Source of the DNA: Flavobacteriaceae bacterium
GTDB lineage: Bacteria > Bacteroidota > Bacteroidia > Flavobacteriales > Flavobacteriaceae
Assembly: GCA_028279515.1 (NCBI GenBank)
Contig: JANQNQ010000002.1
Span: 186,001-250,000, forward strand
Direction: 5' to 3'
Length of the DNA stretch: 64,000 bases
Positions 48,933 through 58,064 of the stretch are shown here, piece by piece; within the stretch, counting starts at the first letter, position 1; each line of letters begins with the position of its first letter. The notes below the pieces were generated by a model. That model worked only from the letters and a program-made list of their open reading frames with translations, did not search any database and had not been told where the DNA came from. A program made the translations under genes and the position numbers.

Positions 48933-51047
48933 ATGAAAAACATTAACAACTTTCTTTCGAAAACGTTTTTGGTAAAACCAAAGGCTTTTTCGATACAAAT
49001 GCTACTTGCATTTCTCTTATCCGCTTACTTTTCGTACGGACAACGCCCTAATGATGACCGTGTGCTACTCCAAGGATTTTACTGGGAAGCCGCGGCAGAC
49101 AACCCTGGCAATTGGTACAACATTGTCGGATCACTCTCTAGCGAGATTTCCAACATCGGAATCGACATGATCTGGTTGCCACCACCAAGTGACGCCGGAT
49201 CATTAGAAGGTTACCTTCCGCGTGAGCTCAATAACTTTAGCAACAACTACGGAAACTTAAGTGAGCACACCACAATGCTATCGGCACTTAACAACAACGG
49301 AATCGAGCCCATTGCCGATATTGTAATCAACCACCGCGTCGGAAACACCAATTGGGTAGACTTCGAAAACCCACAATGGAACACCGACGCCATTACTTCT
49401 GGAGACGAAGTATGGAGCCAACCCGCCTACTTCAACACCTTTCCTCGAGGTAATAATGACACTGGGACTCCGTATGAAGCGGCTCGCGATATTGACCACA
49501 CACAAACCTACGTACGTAATAGCATCAAGCAATTCTTAAACAACCTCAAAGCCATTGGTTATAAGGGCTGGCGCTATGACTTCGTGCATGGCTTTAGCCC
49601 TTCCTATTTTACAGAATACAACAACGCTTCAAACCCAACCTATTCGGTGGGAGAAAACTTCAACTCTAACAAACAAGTAGTACAGGATTGGATCGATGCT
49701 TCGGGTTCAAATGCTTTCGACTTTCCTACATATTTCACACTAAAATCAACAATACGCGACAACAATTACTCTTATTTAGCTTTTAATGGACAAGCTTCTG
49801 GTGGTATCGGATGGGACCCCAGAAACTACACTACATTTGTCGAAAATCATGACACACCACGTTACGATACGCCAAACAATGTTTTAAACGGAAACAATGT
49901 AGGACAAACCTATGCATATCTGCTTACCCACCCTGGTGTTCCATGTATTTACTGGCCGCACCTTTTTGATTGGGGTGCCACGCCAAAGCAACAGATCATC
50001 GACCTAGTCGGCATTCGCAAAGCAGCCGGAATACACAGTCAAAGCGCCCTCGAAATTGTAACAGCTCAAAACGGCTTATATGCAGCTATTGTTACCGGTA
50101 ACAATCACCGTGTTGCAGTAAAGATGGGTCCAAATAGCTGGAGTCCACAAGGAAATTGGGAGTTGGTCGCTTCTGGCAATAACTATGCTGTTTGGAAAGA
50201 AGGGTCTACTACCCCGCCTTCGACGTTCACGGTTTACGCCTATAATTACCAAACCGCCTATACTTGGAATGATGCCCAACAAGCCACGTCCGGTGGTTGG
50301 CCTGGAGCAAGCATGACAGATGATGGCGACGGATGGTACAGAACTACTGTTCCTGGAGATTGTACGAACATCATTTTCAGCAATAATGGTAGTGGACAAA
50401 CTGCTGACTTGGTAGCATGTGATGACAATCCGTATTACTATCAAGGACAGTTTTATCCCAACAAGCCCAACACAGGAGGTAACTCAATCACCGTTTACCA
50501 TCGCTACCGTACCCACGCATATACTTGGGATAGCAGTGGAGCCACCAGCGGAGGATGGCCTGGAACCGCTATGGAAAGCCTCGGAAATGGCTGGTACAGG
50601 CATACCGTAAACAACACCGATTGTACCAATGTGGTCTTCAGCAACAACGGAGGGAGTCAAACGTCAGACCTGTATACCTGCTCAAATGAACCATATTATT
50701 ATAACGGGCAATGGAATGCCAATCCTCCTGGAAGTCTACCATCTAGTAGAACCGCAAACACCGTTCAAGAATTGCACCCAATAGCTAACATTGAACCTCA
50801 AATATATCCGAATCCGTTTAACCAAGGAGCCTCGGTTCAGTTGGTTGTTCAGCAGCCAAAAGCCAACGTTACTGTTGAGATCATGGGCCGCACAGGCAAA
50901 GGGGCTACCGCATTTAACGGAACCCTTCCGAAGGGACATCATACAATAACCCTAGACAACGAAACAGCGCGTCTTAAGGTCGGACTCTATTTTTGCAAGA
51001 TCACGGTCGGCAATGACACTTTTATTCGAAAGATCGTAAAACAATAA
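48933..51047 (+). CDS. Type IX-secreted alpha-amylase (GH13) with two starch-binding modules
   Basis: 704 residues. Signal ends near residue 36 (AYFSYGQ). GH13 catalytic residues: Asp216 (nucleophile, in GWRYDFVHG), Glu241 (SVGENF) and Asp307 (VENHDTPRYD), with IADIVINHR upstream. From about residue 430 come two similar starch-binding modules (CBM26-like; YAYNYQTAYTWNDAQQATSGGWPG and RYRTHAYTWDSSGATSGGWPG, both followed by WYR). A type A sorting domain ends the protein (IYPNPFNQGASV ... LKVGLYFCKITVGNDTFIRKIVKQ). It hydrolyses starch or glycogen outside the cell. No SusC/D pair is next to it. Confidence 0.95.
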   Translation: MKNINNFLSKTFLVKPKAFSIQMLLAFLLSAYFSYGQRPNDDRVLLQGFYWEAAADNPGNWYNIVGSLSSEISNIGIDMIWLPPPSDAGSLEGYLPRELNNFSNNYGNLSEHTTMLSALNNNGIEPIADIVINHRVGNTNWVDFENPQWNTDAITSGDEVWSQPAYFNTFPRGNNDTGTPYEAARDIDHTQTYVRNSIKQFLNNLKAIGYKGWRYDFVHGFSPSYFTEYNNASNPTYSVGENFNSNKQVVQDWIDASGSNAFDFPTYFTLKSTIRDNNYSYLAFNGQASGGIGWDPRNYTTFVENHDTPRYDTPNNVLNGNNVGQTYAYLLTHPGVPCIYWPHLFDWGATPKQQIIDLVGIRKAAGIHSQSALEIVTAQNGLYAAIVTGNNHRVAVKMGPNSWSPQGNWELVASGNNYAVWKEGSTTPPSTFTVYAYNYQTAYTWNDAQQATSGGWPGASMTDDGDGWYRTTVPGDCTNIIFSNNGSGQTADLVACDDNPYYYQGQFYPNKPNTGGNSITVYHRYRTHAYTWDSSGATSGGWPGTAMESLGNGWYRHTVNNTDCTNVVFSNNGGSQTSDLYTCSNEPYYYNGQWNANPPGSLPSSRTANTVQELHPIANIEPQIYPNPFNQGASVQLVVQQPKANVTVEIMGRTGKGATAFNGTLPKGHHTITLDNETARLKVGLYFCKITVGNDTFIRKIVKQ

Positions 51048-51078
51048 TCACTAGTTCATTTTTAAGGTTACTTGAAGT

Positions 51079-51108
51079 ACCGCCTTCTCTTGGGAAGGCG
51101 GTTTTTTT
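51079..51108 (+). terminator. Amylase terminator
   Basis: CCGCCTTC / GAAGGCGG 8-bp stem (extended by A-T) with a 6-base loop and TTTTTTT. Confidence 0.9.
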
Positions 51109-51134
51109 GTATATTTCGAAAAACAAGAACGTTC

Positions 51135-51998
51135 ATGAGAATTTTTTATGCCCCTCTTTTCTTTTTTTTCTTCGGAATGATTTCAGGTACCGCACAAACT
51201 GCAACCGAAGTGTATCTCTTTGACTTCAATGAAGACTATACACTTTCGAACCCCGTGAATGTGTCTGAAAATCCAGGCGTATATGACAACCAACCCTCAT
51301 TCATTGACGAAAAAAGCATCGCCTACGTCTCGACCCGAAACGGGCAAACCGATATCAAGGTCCATAATTTCTGGAACGGAAAAGATTACTGGGTTACCGA
51401 TACCGAAGCCAGCGAGTATTCTCCTTTGCTCATGAACTCAGGAAGACATGTTTCTTCGATTCGCCTTGAAAAAGATGGAACGCAACAATTGTATAGCTAC
51501 AACATCAGAAACATCGGCGAGGAAAGATTGTTGATCAATGACATTGTGATCGGTTACCATGTTTGGTTTAAAAACAAAACGCTTGTGTCTTTTGTCCTTG
51601 GTGACGAATCCTCATTGGTAGTCACTCAATTAAAAGGAAAAAAGAACATCAACACAACCCGTGACAAAAACATTGGTCGTGCGTTGCACAACATTCCCGA
51701 TACTAAATTGGTAAGCTATATCAGCAAGAAAAATGAACAATGGGAAGTACGTTCGTTAGATCCAAAAACTGGGGCCACAGAGAAAATAATTCATACGCTT
51801 CCGCAGAGCGAAGACATGTGCTGGGATATTGAAGGCGTGGCTATCATGGGAAAAGATGAACTACTGTACAAATTTGACCCCGAAAAAGATACCGATTGGG
51901 TATTGATAGCTTCTTTAGAAAAATTCGACCTAAAGGGAATTACGAGACTCGCCATTAGTCCGGACGGATCGAAAATAGCGATTGTGGTTTCCGAATAA
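51135..51998 (+). CDS. Exported PD40/TolB-like beta-propeller protein
   Basis: 287 residues from ATG 51135; the frame opens earlier within the terminator. Signal MRIFYAPLFFFFFGMISGTAQ. The repeats are WD40-like/TolB blades: NQPSFIDEKSIAYVSTRNGQTDIKVHNF, EYSPLLMNSGRHVSSIRLEKDGTQQLYSYN and, at the end, ITRLAISPDGSKIAIVVSE (a classic PD40 blade). Likely periplasmic binding protein; ligand unknown. Confidence 0.8.
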   Translation: MRIFYAPLFFFFFGMISGTAQTATEVYLFDFNEDYTLSNPVNVSENPGVYDNQPSFIDEKSIAYVSTRNGQTDIKVHNFWNGKDYWVTDTEASEYSPLLMNSGRHVSSIRLEKDGTQQLYSYNIRNIGEERLLINDIVIGYHVWFKNKTLVSFVLGDESSLVVTQLKGKKNINTTRDKNIGRALHNIPDTKLVSYISKKNEQWEVRSLDPKTGATEKIIHTLPQSEDMCWDIEGVAIMGKDELLYKFDPEKDTDWVLIASLEKFDLKGITRLAISPDGSKIAIVVSE

Positions 51999-52177
51999 AT
52001 AATATCACAGCAGTTGTTAATTTTGTGAATACCACATATTTGATCAGCCTTTTTCTATAACTTCGTACTAACAACGGTTAGTTACGCCACTACATACGAC
52101 TTCCCCTATTTCGGTCTTTTAGGCGTACCTGTCTCCTTTAGAAGTAACACAACAACGAAAATGGACCAAATAAAACG

Positions 52178-53512
52178 ATGAAAAAATTAACACTCCTTTC
52201 CCTTCTCTTTATTTCCTGTTCTCTTTTTGCACAAACGGATCAACGCATGTATGACATTATCGATGCGGTTTCTGCCGAAAGACTCAAAAAAGATGTAAAG
52301 ACCTTAGCCGATTTTGGTACAAGACATACCCTTAGTGACACCGTATCTCAAACTCGAGGCATTGGTGCAGCCCGCCGTTGGATCAAGTCTGAATTCGATA
52401 AAATATCGAAAGATTGCAATAACTGCTTAGAAGTATTCTATCAAAAGGATCTGGTCAAAAAAGGAACCAATCAGCGCATCGTTAAAGATGTTTGGGTGGT
52501 AAACGTAGTGGCCATTCAACGCGGTACGAAATACCCAAACCGCTTCATTATTATGAGCGGAGACATTGATTCTCGCGTTAGTGACGCTAATGACTACACC
52601 TCCGATTCTCCGGGCGCCAATGACAACGCCACCGGAATGGCCGGAGCCATGGAGGCCGCAAGAGTGCTGTCTAAATACAAATTTGAAAGTAGCATCATTT
52701 ACGTCGGACTTTCGGGAGAAGAACAAGGGCTTTTTGGCGGACAAGGATTGACGAGATATGCTAAAGAAAAGAACTGGGAGATCATGGGAGTTCTCAACAA
52801 CGACATGATCGGAAATATCACAGGAGTTGACGGAGTAATTGACAATCGTACGTTTAGAATCTTTTCTGAACCCGTACCGCCAACTGAAACAGAACGGCAA
52901 CGAAGAGCTCGTCGTTTCTATGGTGGTGAAGTCGACGGAATCTCTAGGCAATTGGCCAGATACGTTTACAAACAAACCAAAACATACATGCCCGAAATGA
53001 ACCCCATGATGGTATACCGTTTGGACCGTTTTGGTCGCGGCGGACACCATCGTCCGTTTAACGATGCAGGATTCGCCGGAATCCGTATTATGGAAGCTCA
53101 TGAGAACTACACACAACAACATCAAGACATACGAACCGAAAACGGCATCAATTATGGTGACACTTTCGAACATGTAAACTTTGGGTACGCCAAAAAACTA
53201 ACTGCCGTTAACGCCATCAATTTGGCAAGTTTAGCCGCTGCCCCTCCCGCTCCAAGTAAGGTTGGAATTGGAGGTATCGTAGAACCTTCGGCTAAATTAC
53301 GTTGGGACAAAGTGGATGGCGCGGTCGGATATAAAATCTATTGGCGCGACACTACTTCACCAACCTGGGACCATAGTCGTTATGTAGGAGGTGACGTGAC
53401 TGAATTTACGTTGGAAGGTATCGTAATTGACAATTTCTTTTTCGGAGTCGCCGCCGTGGGTAAAGATGGCCACGAGAGTATGGTGGTGTTTCCGAATGAG
53501 ATATTTAGATGA
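52178..53512 (+). CDS. M28 family metallopeptidase with C-terminal FN3-like domain
   Basis: 444 residues with signal peptide (MKKLTLLSLLFISCSLFAQ). The zinc-peptidase core shows SPGANDNATGMAGAMEAARVL (Asp149), GLSGEEQGLFGGQGL (Glu181/Glu182), LNNDMIGN (Asp) and GHHRPFNDAGFAGIRIMEAHENY. At the first metal-ligand position, where M28 enzymes usually have HxD, this protein has SGDIDSR with Asp129 in place of His. The last 90 residues (LRWDKVDGAVGYKIYWRDTTSPTWD) look like an FN3 domain. Aminopeptidase or carboxypeptidase specificity is not determined. Confidence 0.88.
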   Translation: MKKLTLLSLLFISCSLFAQTDQRMYDIIDAVSAERLKKDVKTLADFGTRHTLSDTVSQTRGIGAARRWIKSEFDKISKDCNNCLEVFYQKDLVKKGTNQRIVKDVWVVNVVAIQRGTKYPNRFIIMSGDIDSRVSDANDYTSDSPGANDNATGMAGAMEAARVLSKYKFESSIIYVGLSGEEQGLFGGQGLTRYAKEKNWEIMGVLNNDMIGNITGVDGVIDNRTFRIFSEPVPPTETERQRRARRFYGGEVDGISRQLARYVYKQTKTYMPEMNPMMVYRLDRFGRGGHHRPFNDAGFAGIRIMEAHENYTQQHQDIRTENGINYGDTFEHVNFGYAKKLTAVNAINLASLAAAPPAPSKVGIGGIVEPSAKLRWDKVDGAVGYKIYWRDTTSPTWDHSRYVGGDVTEFTLEGIVIDNFFFGVAAVGKDGHESMVVFPNEIFR

Positions 53513-53608
53513 TAGTATTGAGTAGTGAGATGTGAGGTTTTAGTACAAAGTACAGAGTATCGAGTACAAAGTATTAGGACATCTAATTGTCACGTTGAAG
53601 GGTTCTAA

Positions 53609-53752
53609 GAACTAAGAACCAATAACTAATAACTAAATCAGTACAAAGACAAATATTGAATGTTCTAGCGTTCACTAAACACTTTTACATTTTAGATTTA
53701 GAGTTTTACATTTAGGACACTAACAACTAATAACCAATAACTAAGAACTAAC
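53609..53752. repeat. AACTAAGAACCAATAACTAA-type repeat cluster
   Basis: The 19-mer ACTAAGAACCAATAACTAA occurs at 53613 and again, exactly, at 54481. Related A/C/T-rich strings fill 53609-53752 and, inverted, 6443-6475. The GTG start of the SDR gene directly follows this stretch. Confidence 0.75.
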
Positions 53753-54355
53753 GTGAAAATACTGATCATAGGTGGTCACGGAACCATCGGAAAAAGAGTA
53801 ACAGCAAAATTGTCTGAAAAGCACGATCTGATCATCGCTGGGCGAAACAAAGGCGATGTCACTGTTGATATTGCCGATAGCACCTCTATCAAAGAAATGT
53901 TTGAAAAAATAGGAAAGGTTGACGCCATTGTCTGCATTGCGGGTGAAGCAAAATGGGCACCGTTTCATGAACTTTCGGAAGATGATTTTTACATCGGAAT
54001 CAAAAGCAAATTGATGGGGCAAGTCAATCTTGTGAGGATCGGAGAAGATTATTTAAATGAAGGTGGGTCTATCACCCTCACCACCGGAATTCTGGCCGAT
54101 GACCCTGTTGTCATGACAACTAGTGCAGCCATGGTAAATGGAGGTATTCACAGTTTTGCAATGGCAGCTGCCCTTGAACTTAAAAACGGAATCCGATTAA
54201 ATGTTGTGGCCTCAGGCCTTGTGGAAGATGCGGTTGATAAATATCAGGATTACTTTCCGGGGCACAACGCCATCCCTATGCCCAAAGTGGTAAATGCGTA
54301 TATTAGAAGTATCGAAGGCCGAGGGAATGGTGAGATCATTAGGATATATGATTGA
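53753..54355 (+). CDS. Atypical short-chain dehydrogenase/reductase
   Basis: 200 residues; GTG start at 53753, the only start that keeps the cofactor loop KILIIGGHGTIGKRV (Rossmann GxxGxxG). Further SDR features: IAGRNKGDVTVDIAD and CIAGEA (NxGA-like position). In the active-site segment the sequence runs TTSAAMVNGGIHSFAMAAALE, so the usual Tyr-x-x-x-Lys pair is absent. It may bind NAD(P) without ordinary SDR chemistry, or use other residues. Surrounded by repeat DNA on both sides; no partner gene. Confidence 0.8.
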   Translation: MKILIIGGHGTIGKRVTAKLSEKHDLIIAGRNKGDVTVDIADSTSIKEMFEKIGKVDAIVCIAGEAKWAPFHELSEDDFYIGIKSKLMGQVNLVRIGEDYLNEGGSITLTTGILADDPVVMTTSAAMVNGGIHSFAMAAALELKNGIRLNVVASGLVEDAVDKYQDYFPGHNAIPMPKVVNAYIRSIEGRGNGEIIRIYD

Positions 54356-54385
54356 TGCTCAATAGAAGAAGGCATCCCTTCCGTC

Positions 54386-54435
54386 TTTAGATTCGTTCAA
54401 CGAATCTAAATCCACCTTCCCTTGCTAAGGGAAGG
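54386..54435. repeat. Twin hairpins between the SDR and YdeI genes
   Basis: TTTAGATTCGTT and AACGAATCTAAA are 12-bp perfect arms around one base (54386-54410); then CCTTCCCTT and AAGGGAAGG form 9-bp arms around GCT (54415-54435). No T-run follows. Confidence 0.85.
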
Positions 54436-54507
54436 AATTGATTATTGGAGAATTAAATTTCAACATAACCCTTACTAAAAACTAAGAACCAATAACTAAC
54501 AACTATA

Positions 54508-55086
54508 GTGAACACGAAAGAAAAACCAGAACTGTACTTTCCGCGTGATGTGGAATGGCGCGAATGGCTTCAACTAAATTATGATCAATACCCACAAGGG
54601 GTGTATTTGATCCTGTATAAGTTAGAAGCCAAGATTCCTACGATGCGTTGGGAGGAAGCGGTACGTGTGGCGTTGTGCTATGGCTGGATCGACTCGACAG
54701 TAAAGAATTTGGGCGGCCCGAAACGTCGGCAGTATTTTTGTCCGCGTAAGCCCAAAAGTCCGTGGAGCAAGGTAAATAAAGACCACATCATTGAACTCGA
54801 AGCCGCAGGATTGATACACGAAAGTGGTTGGGCGTCTATTGAGATCGCCAAGCAGAATGGTTCGTGGTCGATGATGGACGATGTCGAAAATTTAGTCATT
54901 CCTCCAGACCTTCAAAAAGCATTCGATTCGAATGAACGAGCGTTCGAAAATTATCAGAATTTTGCTCGTGGGTATCGCAAAAGTTACTTGTCGTGGTTGC
55001 ATCAAGCCAAACGCGAAGAAACCCGCCAAAAACGAATTGCGGCCATCATCGAACTATGTGCCGCCAACCAAAAATCTAGAATGTAG
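54508..55086 (+). CDS. YdeI/OmdA family protein
   Basis: 192 residues; GTG start at 54508, directly after a repeat string. It matches YdeI (bacteriocin-protection-like) proteins: LYFPRDVEWREWLQLNYDQYPQGVYLILYK, MRWEEAVRVALCYGWIDSTVKNLGGPKRRQYFCPRKPKSPWSKVNK, and the OmdA-type tail YQNFARGYRKSYLSWLHQAKREETRQKRI. YdeI proteins contribute to resistance to cationic peptides in enterics by an unclear mechanism; transfer of that role here is inference. Cytoplasmic, no signal. Confidence 0.9.
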   Translation: MNTKEKPELYFPRDVEWREWLQLNYDQYPQGVYLILYKLEAKIPTMRWEEAVRVALCYGWIDSTVKNLGGPKRRQYFCPRKPKSPWSKVNKDHIIELEAAGLIHESGWASIEIAKQNGSWSMMDDVENLVIPPDLQKAFDSNERAFENYQNFARGYRKSYLSWLHQAKREETRQKRIAAIIELCAANQKSRM

Positions 55087-55101
55087 CTAACCTTATATAT
55101 C

Positions 55102-56592
55102 ATGCGAAAAACAACACTTCTACTCGGCTTCTTTTTGTGTTTCTTTCTTGTAAAGGCACAAGATGTAAAGATTCCGTTGGACACCATGGTGGTCACCAAA
55201 CACACAACCATCATCAAAGGAAAAACGATTCCGTATACAGCTACAACGGGCACACAACCTGTTTGGAACGACAAAGGTGAACCCATAGCCTCTTTGTATT
55301 ACACCTATTACAAACGAAACGATATCAAAGACGACACCAACCGACCTTTGTTCATTTCGTTTAATGGCGGTCCTGGATCGGCCTCGGTCTGGATGCACAT
55401 CGCCTATACGGGTCCGCGTATTTTAAAGATCGATGACGAAGGCTTTCCGGTGCAACCCTATGGCATCAAAAGCAATCCCAACTCGATCTTGGACATTGCC
55501 GACATTGTTTTCGTAAACCCAGTGAATACGGGTTACAGTCGAATGATTACGGATAAAGACGGAAAAATGCCCGACCGAAAGATCTTTTTTGGTGTTAATG
55601 CAGATATTGAATACTTGGCATCTTGGGTCAACACCTTTGTGACTCGAAAGAATCGCTGGCGTTCACCCAAGTTCTTGATCGGAGAAAGCTACGGAACTAC
55701 TCGCGTATCGGGCTTGGCGCTAGAGCTTCAAACTGCACATTGGATGTACCTTAACGGAGTGATCTTGGTGTCTCCCACCGAAATCGGAATTGAACGCGAC
55801 GGACCCGTTGAAGTCGCCAATCGCCTTCCTTATTATGCTGCGGCCGCATGGTATCACAAAACGCTTCCGCCTGCATTGCAAAACAAAGAACTGGAAGACA
55901 TGCTGCCCGAAGTTGAGCAGTATGCAATCAACACACTACTACCCGCTCTGACCAAAGGAAATATGCTACCCGACAATGAACGGGAAGCCATCATCAAAAA
56001 AATGGCGTATTATTCGGGGGTATCAGAAACGACCATTCGGCAGCACAATCTTGAAGTGCCCAAGCGCTATTTCTGGAAAGATTTGTTACGTAACAACAAA
56101 GGACTCACAGTTGGTCGTTTGGATTCGCGCTACCGCGGACTAGATCTAAAGGAAGCAGGCGACTCACCAGATTACAATAGTGAATTAACGGCTTGGCTTC
56201 ATGCGTTTACACCAGCCATCAATTATTATTTACAGGAAGAGTTAAACTTCAAAACGGACCTCAAATACAATATGTTTGGGCCTGTGCGTCCTTGGGACCG
56301 TTCTAATAATAATACAGGGGAAGGTCTAGCAAAAGCGATGGCCATGAATGCCAACTTGCATACGATGGTTCAGTCTGGATATTACGACGGGGCCACCACC
56401 TATTTCAATGGAAAGTACACGCTTTGGCATTTGGACCCTAGCGGAAAAATGAAAGACCGCCTCAGTTTTAAAGGATATCGAAGTGGTCATATGATGTATT
56501 TGCGAAACGAAGATCTTATCAAAGCCAATGATGACATTAGAGACTTTGTAAAAAAGGCTCTTAGCAATGTATCAAACGGATCTAAATTCTAA
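55102..56592 (+). CDS. S10 family serine carboxypeptidase-like protein
   Basis: 496 residues with signal peptide (MRKTTLLLGFFLCFFLVKAQ). Oxyanion loop FISFNGGPGSASVW (87-97), nucleophile Ser196 in IGESYGTTR, and His in YRSGHMMYL near the C-terminus; Asp in SGYYDGATTYF completes the triad. S10 enzymes release C-terminal residues from peptides at acid pH; secreted bacterial relatives are common in peptide-degrading marine bacteria. Its stop codon overlaps that of the convergent AAA gene, with no terminator between. Confidence 0.9.
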   Translation: MRKTTLLLGFFLCFFLVKAQDVKIPLDTMVVTKHTTIIKGKTIPYTATTGTQPVWNDKGEPIASLYYTYYKRNDIKDDTNRPLFISFNGGPGSASVWMHIAYTGPRILKIDDEGFPVQPYGIKSNPNSILDIADIVFVNPVNTGYSRMITDKDGKMPDRKIFFGVNADIEYLASWVNTFVTRKNRWRSPKFLIGESYGTTRVSGLALELQTAHWMYLNGVILVSPTEIGIERDGPVEVANRLPYYAAAAWYHKTLPPALQNKELEDMLPEVEQYAINTLLPALTKGNMLPDNEREAIIKKMAYYSGVSETTIRQHNLEVPKRYFWKDLLRNNKGLTVGRLDSRYRGLDLKEAGDSPDYNSELTAWLHAFTPAINYYLQEELNFKTDLKYNMFGPVRPWDRSNNNTGEGLAKAMAMNANLHTMVQSGYYDGATTYFNGKYTLWHLDPSGKMKDRLSFKGYRSGHMMYLRNEDLIKANDDIRDFVKKALSNVSNGSKF

Positions 56593-58058
56593 TTGTTTAG
56601 GCGGCTGATATAGCTTCCGTATAGGTCTTTGAACTGCATTCCTTTGGTAAAGCGGTGCTTGCTCAGTTTCTTAAACTCGACCAGTCCCCACAGTACAAAT
56701 TCCTTTAAAAAATGACGATCCGTTGATGGACACTCGGGCTGATACTTTTTGACCAAGGCATTCAATGGTGTGATCGCATCCAGTCGTTCTTTGTATTCGG
56801 CATCCGAAAGGTCATCCAACAATTCAAAATCACTTTGATTAAAGAACCAACTGGCGATCGCATCATACGGACTTTCAGCATCTTCACGCTCTAGCTTTTT
56901 GATCTCTGGGAAATAGTCTGGAAATAAGGTCTTAATGGCATTGTTCAGTAAATTCTGAGCCACCCAAGCAGCCCCTTCCTGTTCGCCTTCATAAACCAAC
57001 TCGACCTTACCGGTAATGGCAGGAATCACACCCAAGAAATCTGACAAACGTACAGTTGTCTTGTCATCTCCCGTTTGAAGTATCCTCCTTTCTGCAGTGC
57101 TTAACAAATTCTCAAAAGCTGTAATGCTCATACGAGCACTGACTCCACTCTTTTCATCAATGTATTCACTGTTTCGGGCTTCGAAACTTAGCTGCTCTAG
57201 CAAGTCTTTCGCCAAAGCAGGGACATAGATACGTTCTGATTGTCGATTATCGAGCTGTGCTTCTTGCTCTGTAATGACCTTGGCGGTCTCAATATCTTCA
57301 GGATAGTGCGTGAGTATCTGAGAACCGATGCGGTCTTTTAACGGGGTAACGATGCTTCCGCGATTGGTGTAATCCTCAGGATTGGCAGTAAATACAAACT
57401 GCATGTCCAATGGGAGGCGTAATTTGAATCCGCGAATTTGGATGTCTCCTTCCTGCAAGATATTGAACAAAGCCACCTGAATGCGCGCTTGCAAATCCGG
57501 AAGCTCATTGATCACAAAAATGCTACGATTGGCTCTCGGGATCATTCCGAAGTGAATAACACGATCATCTGCATACGACAACTTTAAGTTTGCTGCTTTG
57601 ATGGGATCCACATCTCCGATTAGATCCGCTACCGTTACATCGGGTGTGGCCAACTTCTCAGAGAAACGTTCGTCGCGATGTAACCAAGTGATCGGGGTGT
57701 CGTCGCCCTTTTCTTCAATCACCATTCGAGCATGCCGTGAGATGGGGTTTAACGGATCGTCATTGATCTCAGACCCTTCCACTACAGGAATCCACTCATC
57801 CAACAGCCCAACCATCAGTCTGGCTAAACGTGTTTTCGCTTGTCCGCGTAGCCCTAACAGATTTATATTGTGTCGTGAGAGAATAGCGCGCTCTAACTCA
57901 GGAATCACCGTATGTTCATATCCGTGAATTCCGTGAAAAGCGGTCTCCCCTCTTTTGATCTTTGCGATCAAGTTGTCGCGTAACTCGTCTTTGATACTCT
58001 TTGGTTGATAATAGGCAGTCTTTAACTGCCCCAATGTCTTAATATCTGGATGTGTCAT
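56589..58058 (-). CDS. AAA+ ATPase of the magnesium-chelatase/MoxR type
   Basis: 489 residues. Walker A GLRGQAKT at 69-76, Walker B IFVINELPD, and a sensor region with VFTANPEDYTNRGSIVTPLKDRIGSQI, as in magnesium-chelatase subunit I and MoxR ATPases. A C-terminal helical part (about 370-489) is of unknown use. The VWA gene is directly upstream (6-base gap). Such ATPase-VWA pairs act as chaperones that load metal or assemble enzyme complexes; the client is not apparent here. Confidence 0.9.
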   Translation of the reverse strand: MTHPDIKTLGQLKTAYYQPKSIKDELRDNLIAKIKRGETAFHGIHGYEHTVIPELERAILSRHNINLLGLRGQAKTRLARLMVGLLDEWIPVVEGSEINDDPLNPISRHARMVIEEKGDDTPITWLHRDERFSEKLATPDVTVADLIGDVDPIKAANLKLSYADDRVIHFGMIPRANRSIFVINELPDLQARIQVALFNILQEGDIQIRGFKLRLPLDMQFVFTANPEDYTNRGSIVTPLKDRIGSQILTHYPEDIETAKVITEQEAQLDNRQSERIYVPALAKDLLEQLSFEARNSEYIDEKSGVSARMSITAFENLLSTAERRILQTGDDKTTVRLSDFLGVIPAITGKVELVYEGEQEGAAWVAQNLLNNAIKTLFPDYFPEIKKLEREDAESPYDAIASWFFNQSDFELLDDLSDAEYKERLDAITPLNALVKKYQPECPSTDRHFLKEFVLWGLVEFKKLSKHRFTKGMQFKDLYGSYISRLNN

Positions 58059-58064
58059 ATGCTA

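Noticed and set aside
52427-53173. 248-codon open frame on the minus strand in the M28 peptidase gene
   Set aside because: Antisense shadow of a real gene; Val/Ser/Cys-rich product without domain.
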